A stretch of DNA of 64,000 nucleotides. Source: JAOUEA01 sp963821935 (GTDB lineage Bacteria > Actinomycetota > UBA4738 > HRBIN12). Numbering within the stretch: the stretch's first letter is position 1; the number at the start of each line of letters is the position of its first letter. The notes beneath the pieces are model-generated. The model was not told the DNA's origin. It did not search any database and was given only the letters and a program-made list of their open reading frames with translations. Both the position numbers and the translations under genes were made by a program. The stretch is taken from NCBI GenBank assembly GCA_963821935.1, contig CAWGFM010000003.1, positions 86,041 through 150,040 on the forward strand. The letters are read 5' to 3'. This document shows positions 47,237 through 55,231 of this stretch, in pieces.

Positions 47237-48694
47237 TCAGTCCTCGACGAACAGATCCGGAGCGTCGCGGCGGCTCGCCATGTACGCCTGGAGTTCCTCG
47301 TCGATGGCCGGATCCAGTCCGGGGTCCTCGTAGGTCTCCAGGAGCTGCTTCCACGCCGTGTTGGCGGCGACCTCGGTGCTCTGGCTCCCCATGGTCTCCC
47401 ACGTCGCGAAGTCGGGCGTGGTGAACAGGGGGCTCATGTAGAGCCACTCCTTGAAATGCTCGCGTGTGTGCGGTGACGACAGGAACAGTCCGCCGGGTCC
47501 GACCTCCTTCAGCGCGTCGAAGGCCAGCTCCGCCTCGCTGAACCCGATCCCGCCGGCCTGCACCTGGAACTGGCGCAGCAGCTCGACGTCGAGCGCGAAC
47601 TTCTCGAACGAGGCACACAGGCCTCCTTCGAGCCACCCGGCGGCGTGCAGCACGACGTCGGTGGACGCCAGGTTGGTGGCCCACAGCATCATCTGCGATT
47701 CGGCTGCCGCCTGCGCGTCGACCGCCGGCGACGAGGCCAGCCCGCCGCCGCCACGGAAGGGCAGTCCGTACCGGCGGGCCAGCTGCGAACCGGCCAGTAC
47801 GCCCAACACCGATTCCGGCGTGCCGAACGCCGGCGAGCCCGTGCGCATGTCGGTCACCGTGAAGAACGACCCGTAGAGGCACGGCACCCCCGTCCGCACC
47901 AGCTGTGCGAGGGCGACGCCGGAGAGCGCCTCGGCGACCTGCTGTGCCAGCCCGCCACTCACGCTCACCGGGCTGGTGGCCCCCGCGAGCAGGAACGGCG
48001 TCACGACGATCGGCTGCTTCGCCTCGGCCCACGCCATCAAGGCGTCGGTCATGCGGAAGTCCCAGATCAGGGGCGAGTTGGGGTTGACGATCCCCATGAG
48101 CGCCGGCGTGTCCTCGATGGCGTCGCGTCCACCGTGCACGATCTCGGCCATGCGGATGCCGTCGCGGGCGCGCGGGCCACTCGTGCCGTACGTGGTGTAC
48201 GGCTTGTCCGAGTGGCGGATCGCCGAGTACTCCATGTCCATGTGCCGTGTTTCCATCTGCAGGTCGGTGGCCTCGGCGGCGCCGACCTGGACGCAGTTGA
48301 GGACATCGGCCGCGTGTGTGAGCTGGACGAAGCGATCGTGGTCGGCCATGCGGCCGCTCCGACGCCCCTCATCCAGGTCGGAGGCGAAGGGTGGCCCCCC
48401 GACGTTCATCCACGCCGGCACGCCGTCCGCCCCGCCGATCGTCAGGGACCGCTCGTGGTTGCGTGCCTGCAGCCGGAAGGACGACGGAGCGTTCGCGACC
48501 TGCTCCATCACGAAGGCGCGATCCCAGTGCACGCGATCGTCCACCACCTTCATGCCGGCGTCGGCGAGGAGCGCGCGAGCCTGGTCGTGGAGCACGTCGG
48601 TGCCGATCTCCTCCAGGATGCGCATGGCCTGTTCGTGGATGATCTCTTCCTGCTCGGCAGACAGGACCTTCAGCGCGGTGTCATGCTCGAACAT
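47237..48694 (-). CDS. MttB-superfamily corrinoid-dependent methyltransferase (non-pyrrolysine)
   Basis: The 485-residue TIM-barrel enzyme belongs to the trimethylamine methyltransferase superfamily: LSAEQEEIIHEQAMRILEEIG at the N-terminus, RLQARNHERSLTIGG, MDMEYSAIRHSDKPY, TPFLLAGATSPVSVSGGLAQQ, and the C-terminal AWKQLLETYEDPGLDPAIDEEL. The frame has no internal stop, so no pyrrolysine is needed. Non-Pyl relatives (MtgB, MtcB, MtpB) demethylate glycine betaine, carnitine or proline betaine onto a corrinoid protein; the substrate here is unknown. ATG at 48694 follows GGAGGAACCC and overlaps the DUF1638 gene by 14 nt. Confidence 0.92.
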   Translation of the reverse strand: MFEHDTALKVLSAEQEEIIHEQAMRILEEIGTDVLHDQARALLADAGMKVVDDRVHWDRAFVMEQVANAPSSFRLQARNHERSLTIGGADGVPAWMNVGGPPFASDLDEGRRSGRMADHDRFVQLTHAADVLNCVQVGAAEATDLQMETRHMDMEYSAIRHSDKPYTTYGTSGPRARDGIRMAEIVHGGRDAIEDTPALMGIVNPNSPLIWDFRMTDALMAWAEAKQPIVVTPFLLAGATSPVSVSGGLAQQVAEALSGVALAQLVRTGVPCLYGSFFTVTDMRTGSPAFGTPESVLGVLAGSQLARRYGLPFRGGGGLASSPAVDAQAAAESQMMLWATNLASTDVVLHAAGWLEGGLCASFEKFALDVELLRQFQVQAGGIGFSEAELAFDALKEVGPGGLFLSSPHTREHFKEWLYMSPLFTTPDFATWETMGSQSTEVAANTAWKQLLETYEDPGLDPAIDEELQAYMASRRDAPDLFVED

Positions 48695-49298
48695 CGGGTT
48701 CCTCCATGAGTGGGGTGAGCAGGTCATCCAGGGGGCCGATCCCGAGGTCATGGATCTCGAGCGGCTTGCCCATCCACGCCGCGATCTCGCGCGCCTTCGT
48801 CTCCCGGTCGGGGTCGGGGTGCTGACGCACGAACAGGATGCGGGTGATGTTGCCGAAGTAGGCATCCTTGGTGAACGGGAACCGGTCGATGCCGAGGCCC
48901 TTGATCACCGCGCGTTCCCAGTTGTTCACGAGCCAGTCGGTCAGGAAGTAGATGCCGATGTCGTCCTCGAAGCGCTGGTACATCTCCCCCGCGTACCACT
49001 GGAAACAGTGGAAGCCGGCGGGGCGCGCAGCGGGATAGCGGGCGAGCACCTCGTCCAACCGCCCCCCGGTGCCGCAGTCGCCGTAGACGACGATCACCCG
49101 CTCGTACGCGGGCAGCAGCGCCTGGAGCTTGGCCTCGACCGCGGGCGCGATCTCGTGCGGCGTCATGTGCAGGTCGGAGGAGATGCCGTGCACGTCGGCC
49201 TTCCATCCGTGCTGATCGATCAGCGCCTTCGTGTCGATCGCGACCGCGCCACACGCGATGAACGCTGTTCGGTTCTTCGGCTTCGTGCCGGTCGTCAT
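48681..49298 (-). CDS. DUF1638 protein of the corrinoid methyltransferase operon
   Basis: The 205-residue soluble protein matches DUF1638: FIACGAVAIDTKALI at the start, HMTPHEIAPAVEAKL, VIVVYGDCGTGGRLDE and HCFQWYAGEMYQRF. Three cysteines (in ACGAV, GDCGTGG and FHCFQW) and nearby histidines could bind a metal or the corrinoid. DUF1638 genes are known to occur beside methylamine methyltransferase genes, but I know of no proven function. ATG overlaps the preceding stop as ATGA, and its end overlaps mttB. Its place inside the operon argues for a direct role in the methyl-transfer cycle. Confidence 0.85.
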   Translation of the reverse strand: MTTGTKPKNRTAFIACGAVAIDTKALIDQHGWKADVHGISSDLHMTPHEIAPAVEAKLQALLPAYERVIVVYGDCGTGGRLDEVLARYPAARPAGFHCFQWYAGEMYQRFEDDIGIYFLTDWLVNNWERAVIKGLGIDRFPFTKDAYFGNITRILFVRQHPDPDRETKAREIAAWMGKPLEIHDLGIGPLDDLLTPLMEEPDVRA

Positions 49299-51181
49299 GC
49301 CGGTCCCACGTCGACGGGGTCGCCCTCGACGGCGCCCGGGCGCACCAGGTCGAGCGGCGGGAACGACACGTTCGCGATGAATCGGTCGTTGAAGTCCTCA
49401 ACGCCCGACAACTCCAGGTACTCCACGAACGCCGGCAGCTCGAAGGCGACCTCACGCTCACGGAACGACAGCAGCGCCATCTTGGCGCCTTCGCTGGCCG
49501 TGTTGCCGACGGCACGGATCCTGTCGACAGCCACGGGAGGGACCAAACCCAGCACCCGAGCACCGAGCGGATCGATGTAGGTCCCGAACGAGCCGGCGAG
49601 CAGCACCTCGTCGAGATCGCCCGCCGACAGTCCGCGTTCGCGCATCGCGGCTTCGATCCCCGTCGCGATGGCGCCCTTTGCCTGTTGGAGCTCCCGGATG
49701 TCGCGCTGGGTGATGACCACGTCGTCGGTCAAGGCGAACCGGCGCACCCCTTCGTCGTCGACGTGGAGATGATCGGCGAGCGGATGGCCGAGCTCGACCG
49801 CCTCGTCGGGAGAGACCAGCATGCCGCTGTCTGCGAGGAGACCTGCGAGCCGGAGCTGGGCGACGACGTCGATGAGCCCGCTGCCACAGATGCCGCGGGG
49901 TTCCACGTCGCCGCCGATCACTTGGAGCCGCACGTCCGCTGCGGCGACGTCGAGTACCACGCCTTCGATGGCTCCCTCGGTGGCACGCATGCCGTGCAGG
50001 ATCTGGCCGCCCTCGAACGCGGGGCCGGCGGGAGCCGCGGTGGTCACCACGCGGTCCTCGTTGCCCACCACGATCTCGCCGTTCGTACCGACGTCGACGA
50101 GCAGACGGATGACCGGCTCCCGCGGGATGCCGGTCGCCACGATGTCGGCCACGATATCGGCACCCACATAGGCTCCGATCGACGGGAACAGCACGAGGCG
50201 CCCTTCCAGGTGGATCTGGATGCCGACGTCGGCCGCACGCAGGTCCTGCGGTTCCAGGAACGTCGCGGTGAACGGTGCCCGGCCGATCGATGCAGGGTCG
50301 ACGCCCAGCAACAGGTGCATCATCGTGGCGTTGCCGGCCGCGACGATCTCCAAGATGGCGCCCCGGTCGATCCCCGCGGTGGCGCACACACTGCCGAGCA
50401 ACCCGTCGATCGTTGCGACGACTGCCCTGCGCAACTCCTCGAGCCCTCCCGGACCGTTCATCTGCGTGTAGCTCACCCTCGTCAGCACGTCGGCGCCGAA
50501 CGGGGCCTGGCGATTGATCGTGGATTCCACCGCCGCCACGGAACCGGCGCGCAGATCCATCAGGGTCGCGACCACCGTGGTGGTGCCGACGTCGATCGAG
50601 ACCCCGAAGAGCCGGTCGCTGGTGTCGCCGGGCTCGACGTCGACGAGACGGTCGCCGATCACCGAGGCGGTCACGATCGAGTCGCCCTCGTCGTCGATCG
50701 CGACGGCGAGGCGTGGCAACACGCTCGAGGCGTGCGTCACGTCGAGCCCTTCGGTCGCGAGCCCGTCGGTGACGCGACGGAGGCGGCTGCGGGGGTCGTC
50801 GAGCGTGGGCGCCGCGATCGTGAGCACGTACTTCGCCGTGTTGGGTTCCAGCAGCACGAAGCGCCCCACCCCCATGGTCGTCGCCTTCGGCATCGTCATC
50901 GCGCGTGGAACGTCCACCACCATGTCCTCGGCGACCTCGCACTGGCACGACAGGCGCCAGCCTTCGTCGAGCCCCTCCGACACGTGACGGTAGTCGGCCA
51001 GCGTTCGTGCGGCATGGCCTGCCAGCACCCGTACCTTGCATTTGCCGCAGGTCCCGCGGCCCCCGCACGTCGATTCGATGGGGATGCCCGCCCAGTGCGC
51101 CCCGTTGAACAGGGTCGTACCGGCCGGGATGTGTGCGGTGGTGCCGCTGGGTTCGTAGCGGACCTCGAGCTTGCGGCTCAT
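49295..51181 (-). CDS. RACo/RamA-type corrinoid reactivase ([2Fe-2S] + ASKHA domain)
   Basis: The 628-residue protein has an N-terminal plant-type ferredoxin domain with C39, C45, C48 and C79 (STCGGRGTCGKCKV; LSCQCEV). A C-terminal ASKHA-fold ATPase follows, with FGVSIDVGTTTVVATLMDL, VDVGTNGEIVVG, ICGSGLIDVVAQL and LLAGSFGTYIDP. Such proteins reduce inactive Co(II) corrinoid to Co(I) in an ATP-dependent way, rescuing methyltransferases that lose activity. ATG overlaps the methyltransferase stop (ATGA). Its presence means the operon carries its own repair enzyme. Confidence 0.94.
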   Translation of the reverse strand: MSRKLEVRYEPSGTTAHIPAGTTLFNGAHWAGIPIESTCGGRGTCGKCKVRVLAGHAARTLADYRHVSEGLDEGWRLSCQCEVAEDMVVDVPRAMTMPKATTMGVGRFVLLEPNTAKYVLTIAAPTLDDPRSRLRRVTDGLATEGLDVTHASSVLPRLAVAIDDEGDSIVTASVIGDRLVDVEPGDTSDRLFGVSIDVGTTTVVATLMDLRAGSVAAVESTINRQAPFGADVLTRVSYTQMNGPGGLEELRRAVVATIDGLLGSVCATAGIDRGAILEIVAAGNATMMHLLLGVDPASIGRAPFTATFLEPQDLRAADVGIQIHLEGRLVLFPSIGAYVGADIVADIVATGIPREPVIRLLVDVGTNGEIVVGNEDRVVTTAAPAGPAFEGGQILHGMRATEGAIEGVVLDVAAADVRLQVIGGDVEPRGICGSGLIDVVAQLRLAGLLADSGMLVSPDEAVELGHPLADHLHVDDEGVRRFALTDDVVITQRDIRELQQAKGAIATGIEAAMRERGLSAGDLDEVLLAGSFGTYIDPLGARVLGLVPPVAVDRIRAVGNTASEGAKMALLSFREREVAFELPAFVEYLELSGVEDFNDRFIANVSFPPLDLVRPGAVEGDPVDVGPA

Positions 51182-52074
51182 CGAGCGGCCCCCGGAGCGC
51201 CGGCGCCGGTCTGCGCCCGGTGGTCGGCGATCCATGCCGAACCGAACCGATCGCGTCCGAGCAGCAGATCGCTCGCGAGCAGCGCCGCTCGCACCGGCGC
51301 GTGCATGGGGTTGGTGATCGCCGTGTTCATGCCTGCCATGGCAGCCATCGTCAGGAACGCTGCATCGATGCCCTGGCGGTCCGGCATGCCGAACGAGATA
51401 TTCGACGCCCCGCAGCTGACGTTGACACCGAGTTCGTCGCGGATCAGCCGCACCGTCTCGAACATGGCGGTGGCGGCATCCCCGGAAGCGCCGACCGGCA
51501 TCGTGAGCGGATCGATGATGACATCCTCACGCGCGATCCCATGGTCGGCGGCGGCCTCCACGATCGTTCGGGCGGCGGCGAGGCGCTCCCCCGGATCCAT
51601 CGAGATCCCCTCTTCGTCGTTCGCCATACCGATCACCGCGGCGTCGAACCGCTTCACCAAGGGCAGGAGTCGTTCCATCGAATGTGCTTCTGCGGTGACC
51701 GAATTGATCAGCACCTTGCCCTGCGCGAGCGGGACCGCGGCTTCGAGCGCTTCCGGTGTCGACGAGTCGATGCACAGCGGCACGTCGACCACTTCGTGCA
51801 CCGCCTCAACGACCTGGGACAGCATCGCCGCTTCGTCGAACCCGGGGATACCGGCGTTGAGGTCGAGCACCGCCGCCCCCGCCCGCACCTGCCCGAGCGC
51901 GTCGGCCTGCACCGAGGTCATGTCCCCCGCGGTGAGCTCCTGTGTGAGCTTGGCGCGGCCGGTGGGGTTGATCCGCTCACCGATGATGACGAAGGGGTGC
52001 TCGTCGCCGATGCGGACCTCGCCACCGGGCCCTGACAGCACCGTGGTGGCGATGTCGGTCGCCCCCATGCTCAT
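51178..52074 (-). CDS. pterin-binding (DHPS/MtrH-like) methyltransferase
   Basis: The 298-residue TIM-barrel protein is of the pterin-binding family: PFVIIGERINPTGRAKL, GAAVLDLNAGIPGFDEAAML, PLCIDSSTPEALEAAV, LINSVTAEAHSMERLLPLV, DVIIDPLTMPVG, and NVSCGASNISFGMPDR. This resembles corrinoid:tetrahydrofolate methyltransferases such as MtgA or AcsE rather than true dihydropteroate synthase. It should move the methyl group from the corrinoid protein to tetrahydrofolate. ATG at 52074 overlaps the corrinoid gene stop. Confidence 0.9.
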   Translation of the reverse strand: MSMGATDIATTVLSGPGGEVRIGDEHPFVIIGERINPTGRAKLTQELTAGDMTSVQADALGQVRAGAAVLDLNAGIPGFDEAAMLSQVVEAVHEVVDVPLCIDSSTPEALEAAVPLAQGKVLINSVTAEAHSMERLLPLVKRFDAAVIGMANDEEGISMDPGERLAAARTIVEAAADHGIAREDVIIDPLTMPVGASGDAATAMFETVRLIRDELGVNVSCGASNISFGMPDRQGIDAAFLTMAAMAGMNTAITNPMHAPVRAALLASDLLLGRDRFGSAWIADHRAQTGAGAPGAAR

Positions 52075-52724
52075 CGGGCCGCTCCCACCAGCTTCTTGGC
52101 GATCTCTACAGCCTCGGGTGCGTTGTTCGCATAGCCGTCGGCGCCGATCTTCTCGGCCCATTCGGGGGTCACCGGTGCGCCTCCCACCATGACGATGACC
52201 TGGTCGCGCAGGCCCGCGGCCACGAGCTTCTTGATGACCGTCTCCTGGTAGGGAACGGTGGTGGTGAGCAGCGCGGACAGCCCGATGATCGTGGGCTTCA
52301 TCTCGTTGATCGCCTCGATGATCCGATCGGCGCTGACGTCCTTGCCCATGTCATGCACGTCGAAGCCGCTGGTGCGCAGCATGGCGCCCACCATGTTCTT
52401 GCCCAGGTCGTGCAGGTCACCCTTGACCGTGGCCAGCAGCACGAGCGCATTGGCCTCGGCGTCGGGGTCCTTCTGAGCCAGCAGCACCGGCTCCACGATG
52501 GCGTTGCACGCCTTGAAGACCTCGGCGGAGGCGACCACCTCGGGCAGGAACACCTCGCCCCGTTTCCACATCTCGCCCAGGTCGAACATGGCCACGGCCA
52601 TGCCTTCCTCCAAGATCCACTTGGGGTCGGCGCCGTTGTCGACCAACCGCAGCACCGCGGCGACACCCAGGTCCAGGTCGGCGACGATCAGCGCTCGCTT
52701 CAGTACCTCGAGATCCTCGTCCAT
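52071..52724 (-). CDS. corrinoid (B12-binding) methyl carrier protein
   Basis: The 217-residue protein has the helical cap (1-90, with MAVAMFDLGEMWKRGEVFLPEVV) and the Rossmann B12 domain. Its DLHDLGKNMVGAMLRTSGF supplies the cobalt-ligand His105 in the D-x-H-x-x-G motif. GLSALLTTTVPYQETVI and VMVGGAPVTPEWAEKIGADGY are also typical. It should accept the methyl group from the MttB-like enzyme and hand it to the pterin methyltransferase. ATG at 52724 has only a weak ribosome site. It is the promoter-proximal gene. Confidence 0.94.
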   Translation of the reverse strand: MDEDLEVLKRALIVADLDLGVAAVLRLVDNGADPKWILEEGMAVAMFDLGEMWKRGEVFLPEVVASAEVFKACNAIVEPVLLAQKDPDAEANALVLLATVKGDLHDLGKNMVGAMLRTSGFDVHDMGKDVSADRIIEAINEMKPTIIGLSALLTTTVPYQETVIKKLVAAGLRDQVIVMVGGAPVTPEWAEKIGADGYANNAPEAVEIAKKLVGAAR

Positions 52725-52737
52725 CGCATGCGCTCGC

Positions 52738-52750
52738 TGACTTGAGGTCA
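52738..52750. promoter_or_regulatory. candidate TetR operator 1
   Basis: TGAC-TTGAG-GTCA, a 13-bp palindrome 14 nt upstream of the corrinoid gene ATG. It matches the spacing and half-sites of the second copy at 52829-52841. Confidence 0.5.
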
Positions 52751-52828
52751 AGGACGTCGGTGACGCCCAGGAAACCTGATGATGGCAGGTCATCGGCACC
52801 GGGTGGAGAGCGGGAACCGCGAGCTGCG

Positions 52829-52856
52829 TGACCATAAGTCACTGATGTCGTACGCT
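52829..52856 (+). promoter_or_regulatory. tetR promoter with candidate TetR operator 2
   Basis: TGAC-CATAA-GTCA (52829-52841) is a 13-bp palindrome. Its first six bases can serve as a -35 (TGACCA), 16 nt before the -10 TACGCT (52851-52856). A repressor bound here would cover its own promoter, which fits autoregulation. The start codon is 11 nt beyond the -10. Confidence 0.5.
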
Positions 52857-52867
52857 GGCATGCAGCC

Positions 52868-53521
52868 ATGGCGACCACCACCGGTACCCCACGCAGCGTC
52901 CGAACCGAGGCCAAGCGCCAACGCATCGTGGAATGCTCGATGCGCCACTTCGCCGAACACGGGTATCACGGCACCAAGGTCGAGGAGATCGCGCGCGAGC
53001 TCGGCATCGCCAAGGGGTCGATCTTCCAGCACTTCAAGTCGAAATCCGGGTTGTTCTTCGAGGCGTACAAGCGGTCGGTGGCCCAGTTGCCCGCCTGGCT
53101 CGATGCCCCAGCCGAGGTGCGCGAACAGGGGTACTTCGCGGTCCTTCGCTTCTGGCTCGCCCGCACGGAGCACCTCATCAAGGAGGACTGGGTGCCCAAC
53201 CGTGTGATCCTGATCGGCAACTACGGCACCGAGCTCGCGCTGAAGCGAGAGATCAACCGGTACCTGGTCAGCGAGGATCCGTACGGCACGCTCGAGTTCG
53301 TGGAATGGGGCCAGGAGCGCGGCGAGGTGCGCACCGACGTCGACCTGGAGATGCTCGTGTCCATGGTGGACTGGCTCTCGAACTCCCTGCAGGATGCGTT
53401 GGTGAGCGAGGAGCTCGACCCCGGGCTGTTCCATCGGCTACGGGCACAACCCGAGCGGCAACAGGAGCGCGTCGAAGACTTCACGACGCTGCTGGAGAGC
53501 GCCATCGGCGCACGCCGGTAG
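52868..53521 (+). CDS. TetR family regulator of the methyltransferase operon
   Basis: The 217-residue protein has an N-terminal TetR helix-turn-helix (about 14-62: RIVECSMRHFAEHGYHGTKVEEIARELGIA-type core, GSIFQHFKSKSGLFFEAY). A larger helical ligand domain follows, with aromatic residues. It is divergent from the five-gene corrinoid operon across a 143-nt region that holds two matching palindromes, so it most likely controls that operon and itself. The inducer may be the methylated substrate; that is inference. Confidence 0.92.
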   Translation: MATTTGTPRSVRTEAKRQRIVECSMRHFAEHGYHGTKVEEIARELGIAKGSIFQHFKSKSGLFFEAYKRSVAQLPAWLDAPAEVREQGYFAVLRFWLARTEHLIKEDWVPNRVILIGNYGTELALKREINRYLVSEDPYGTLEFVEWGQERGEVRTDVDLEMLVSMVDWLSNSLQDALVSEELDPGLFHRLRAQPERQQERVEDFTTLLESAIGARR

Positions 53522-53543
53522 GCACCACCGTGGTCGTGCTGCT

Positions 53544-53613
53544 CGCGTGGGTCGTTGTGGCCCTAACGGTTCCGTCCTAGGACGTTGTCGTTAGCCCCCA
53601 TACGACCCACGCG
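53544..53613. terminator. 70-bp concentric palindrome between convergent genes
   Basis: Three nested arm pairs share one centre (between 53578 and 53579): CGCGTGGGTCGT with ACGACCCACGCG (12 bp, perfect), CTAACG with CGTTAG, and the central CGTCCTAGGACG. About 26 of 35 positions pair. It lies between tetR (plus) and the HExxH gene (minus), so a bidirectional terminator is the simplest reading. Confidence 0.6.
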
Positions 53614-53660
53614 GGGAGGAAGTGACCGAGCTGGTCGCACTTCGCCCCGGGCCTGCATCG

Positions 53661-54149
53661 TCAGCGTGCGCCGCGGGCCAGCGCCGCGTCGGCGTCCGCG
53701 GGCGTGACCTCGCGGCGACGGTAGTTACGCAGCGCGAACCGATCGCAGGCCGTCTCGGCGGCCGACTTGCGACCCAACACCTCGCGCAGGTACCAGTGCA
53801 TCCACTCGTGGCAGTACAGGAAGCGCAGGACATCGCGCGGCGTGCGGAAGGTGACGCCCTCCGTGAGCCAGATGAACCGAGGCGGGCCCCCTTTGCGGGC
53901 GGTCGGGCGCCGTTTCGCGGCGTAGGGGACCACCTCGCCGAACGGGAAGAACGGCTCGGGCATCTGCAGCGTGATCGACCGATCGTCGAAGTCCGTCCAA
54001 GCGGACAGATGGGCGCGTTCTCGATAGCGAAGCGGCTTGACCATGAGCGAGTAGCCGGGTGCCGGCGGCAGACCGCGGAGCATCTGGATCACCGCTGACG
54101 GCGCGATGCCGTCAACGGTGGAGGCGATCTCAGGCGTGGCAGGCATCAT
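53661..54149 (-). CDS. HExxH-motif hypothetical protein
   Basis: The 162-residue protein of unknown family carries H-E-W-M-H (RFLYCHEWMHWYLREVLG, about residue 114), followed 15-20 residues later by an acidic helix (SAAETACDRFALRNY). This layout fits a zinc-binding metallopeptidase-like site with a third ligand. An N-terminal strand region (ITLQMPEPFFPFGEVVPY) precedes it. Two adjacent ATGs (54149, 54146) serve as starts without a ribosome site. It may be leaderless (TAGCCT about 10 nt upstream). Whether it cleaves anything is unknown. Confidence 0.7.
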   Translation of the reverse strand: MMPATPEIASTVDGIAPSAVIQMLRGLPPAPGYSLMVKPLRYRERAHLSAWTDFDDRSITLQMPEPFFPFGEVVPYAAKRRPTARKGGPPRFIWLTEGVTFRTPRDVLRFLYCHEWMHWYLREVLGRKSAAETACDRFALRNYRRREVTPADADAALARGAR

Positions 54150-54197
54150 GCGTGGAGGCTACCGCTGCAGAGCCCAGCCGTAGCATGGCTCCACCCA

Positions 54198-54911
54198 ATG
54201 AGTGAGCCCGCCCGCGAACGCACCGCCCGCGACGGCGTCCGAGCGGTCGCCCCGCTGGCCATCGCCGTCGCCGGTTTCGGCGTGTCCTTCGGCGTGCTTG
54301 CACGCGCTGCGGGCATGGGTTCGCTCGCCCCGGTCGTGATGTCGGCGACCACCTTCGCGGGCTCGGCGCAGTTCGCCTCGGCAGCCGTCCTGGGTGTTGG
54401 CGGCAGCGTGATCTCGGCGGTCACAGCAGCCCTCCTGTTGAACCTGCGGTACGCCCCGATCGGGATCAGCGTGGCCCCGTCCCTCACCGGCGGCGTGTGG
54501 TCCCGGTTCCTGCACGCCCAACTCACCGTCGACGAGACGTGGGCCGTCGCCGCCGAGCCCGACGGTCGCTTCAACCCGCATGTCCTGCTGGGCTCGGGCG
54601 TCGTGCTGTACGCATCCTGGGTCGGGGGCACGATCCTCGGGGTCCTGTTCGGTGACATCATCGGTGACCCCGCTCGTTGGGGACTGGACGCCGCGTTCCC
54701 GGCGCTCTTCCTGGCGTTGCTGGTCCCCCGCCTCACGACGCGCCGCGCCAAGGAAGCCGCCCTCCTGGGAGCGGCGATCGCCCTCGCCCTGACCCCGTTC
54801 GTGCCGGCCGGTGTGCCGATCATCGCGGCCGGCCTCGCCTGTCTGCTCGGCCTGCGAGACGACGGCGACCACGATCAGGGTGGGAACGATCGAACAGAGC
54901 GGTGCCGATGA
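54198..54911 (+). CDS. azlC: AzlC family branched-chain amino-acid exporter, large subunit
   Basis: The 237-residue membrane protein has the AzlC pattern: GVRAVAPLAIAVAGFGVSFGVLAR, MSATTFAGSAQFASAAVLG, AALLLNLRYAPIGISVAPSL and the FLHAQLTVDETWAVAAE loop. With AzlD it exports branched-chain or similar amino acids across the cytoplasmic membrane. ATG at 54198. The stop overlaps the azlD ATG (ATGA). A hydrophilic tail rich in Asp/Gly ends the protein. Confidence 0.92.
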   Translation: MSEPARERTARDGVRAVAPLAIAVAGFGVSFGVLARAAGMGSLAPVVMSATTFAGSAQFASAAVLGVGGSVISAVTAALLLNLRYAPIGISVAPSLTGGVWSRFLHAQLTVDETWAVAAEPDGRFNPHVLLGSGVVLYASWVGGTILGVLFGDIIGDPARWGLDAAFPALFLALLVPRLTTRRAKEAALLGAAIALALTPFVPAGVPIIAAGLACLLGLRDDGDHDQGGNDRTERCR

Positions 54912-55219
54912 ACGCCGCGTGGACCGTCGTGGCCCTCACCGGGCTCGGCACGATCGCCATCAAGGCGCTGGGGCCGGTCCTGTTGGGCGGTCGTCCCCTT
55001 CCCGCGCGTCTCAGCACGTTGATCACGCTCTTGGCGCCCGCGCTGCTCGCCGCTCTGGTCGCCATCAACACCCTCGGCGGTGACCGAGAGCTCGTGATCG
55101 ACGCACGCCTCCCAGGCGTGCTCGCCGCCGCCGTGGCGATCGCCCTGAAGGCGCCCATCCTCGTTGTCGTCATCGTGGCCGCCGCCGTGACCGCGACCGT
55201 GCGTGCCGTCGCCGGGTAG
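54908..55219 (+). CDS. azlD: AzlD family small subunit
   Basis: The 103-residue membrane protein shows three to four helices of the AzlD type: TVVALTGLGTIAIKALGPVLL, LPARLSTLITLLAPALLAALVAI and a final APILVVVIVAAAVTATVRA. It is the obligate partner of AzlC, translationally coupled by ATGA. A -10-like TAGGCT overlaps its stop codon, 10 nt before the P1-peptidase gene. Confidence 0.9.
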   Translation: MNAAWTVVALTGLGTIAIKALGPVLLGGRPLPARLSTLITLLAPALLAALVAINTLGGDRELVIDARLPGVLAAAVAIALKAPILVVVIVAAAVTATVRAVAG

Positions 55220-55231
55220 GCTGTGCCGCCG

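Noticed and set aside
47237..48694. Pyrrolysine-containing trimethylamine methyltransferase
   Set aside because: The MttB-like frame is complete without an internal TAG, and no pylT-like tRNA or pyl genes are visible in the window.
51178..52074. Dihydropteroate synthase for folate synthesis (folP)
   Set aside because: Its position between corrinoid protein and reactivase, and the GERINPTGRAKL-type start, fit a corrinoid:tetrahydrofolate methyltransferase better.
49685..52192. 835-codon plus-strand frame across the reactivase and pterin methyltransferase genes
   Set aside because: Shadow of two overlapping genes with clear motifs on the minus strand.
54677..55219. 180-residue AzlD with long N-terminus
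   Set aside because: The extra 77 codons are a shadow of azlC; the ATG at 54908 overlaps the azlC stop and gives a family-length protein.
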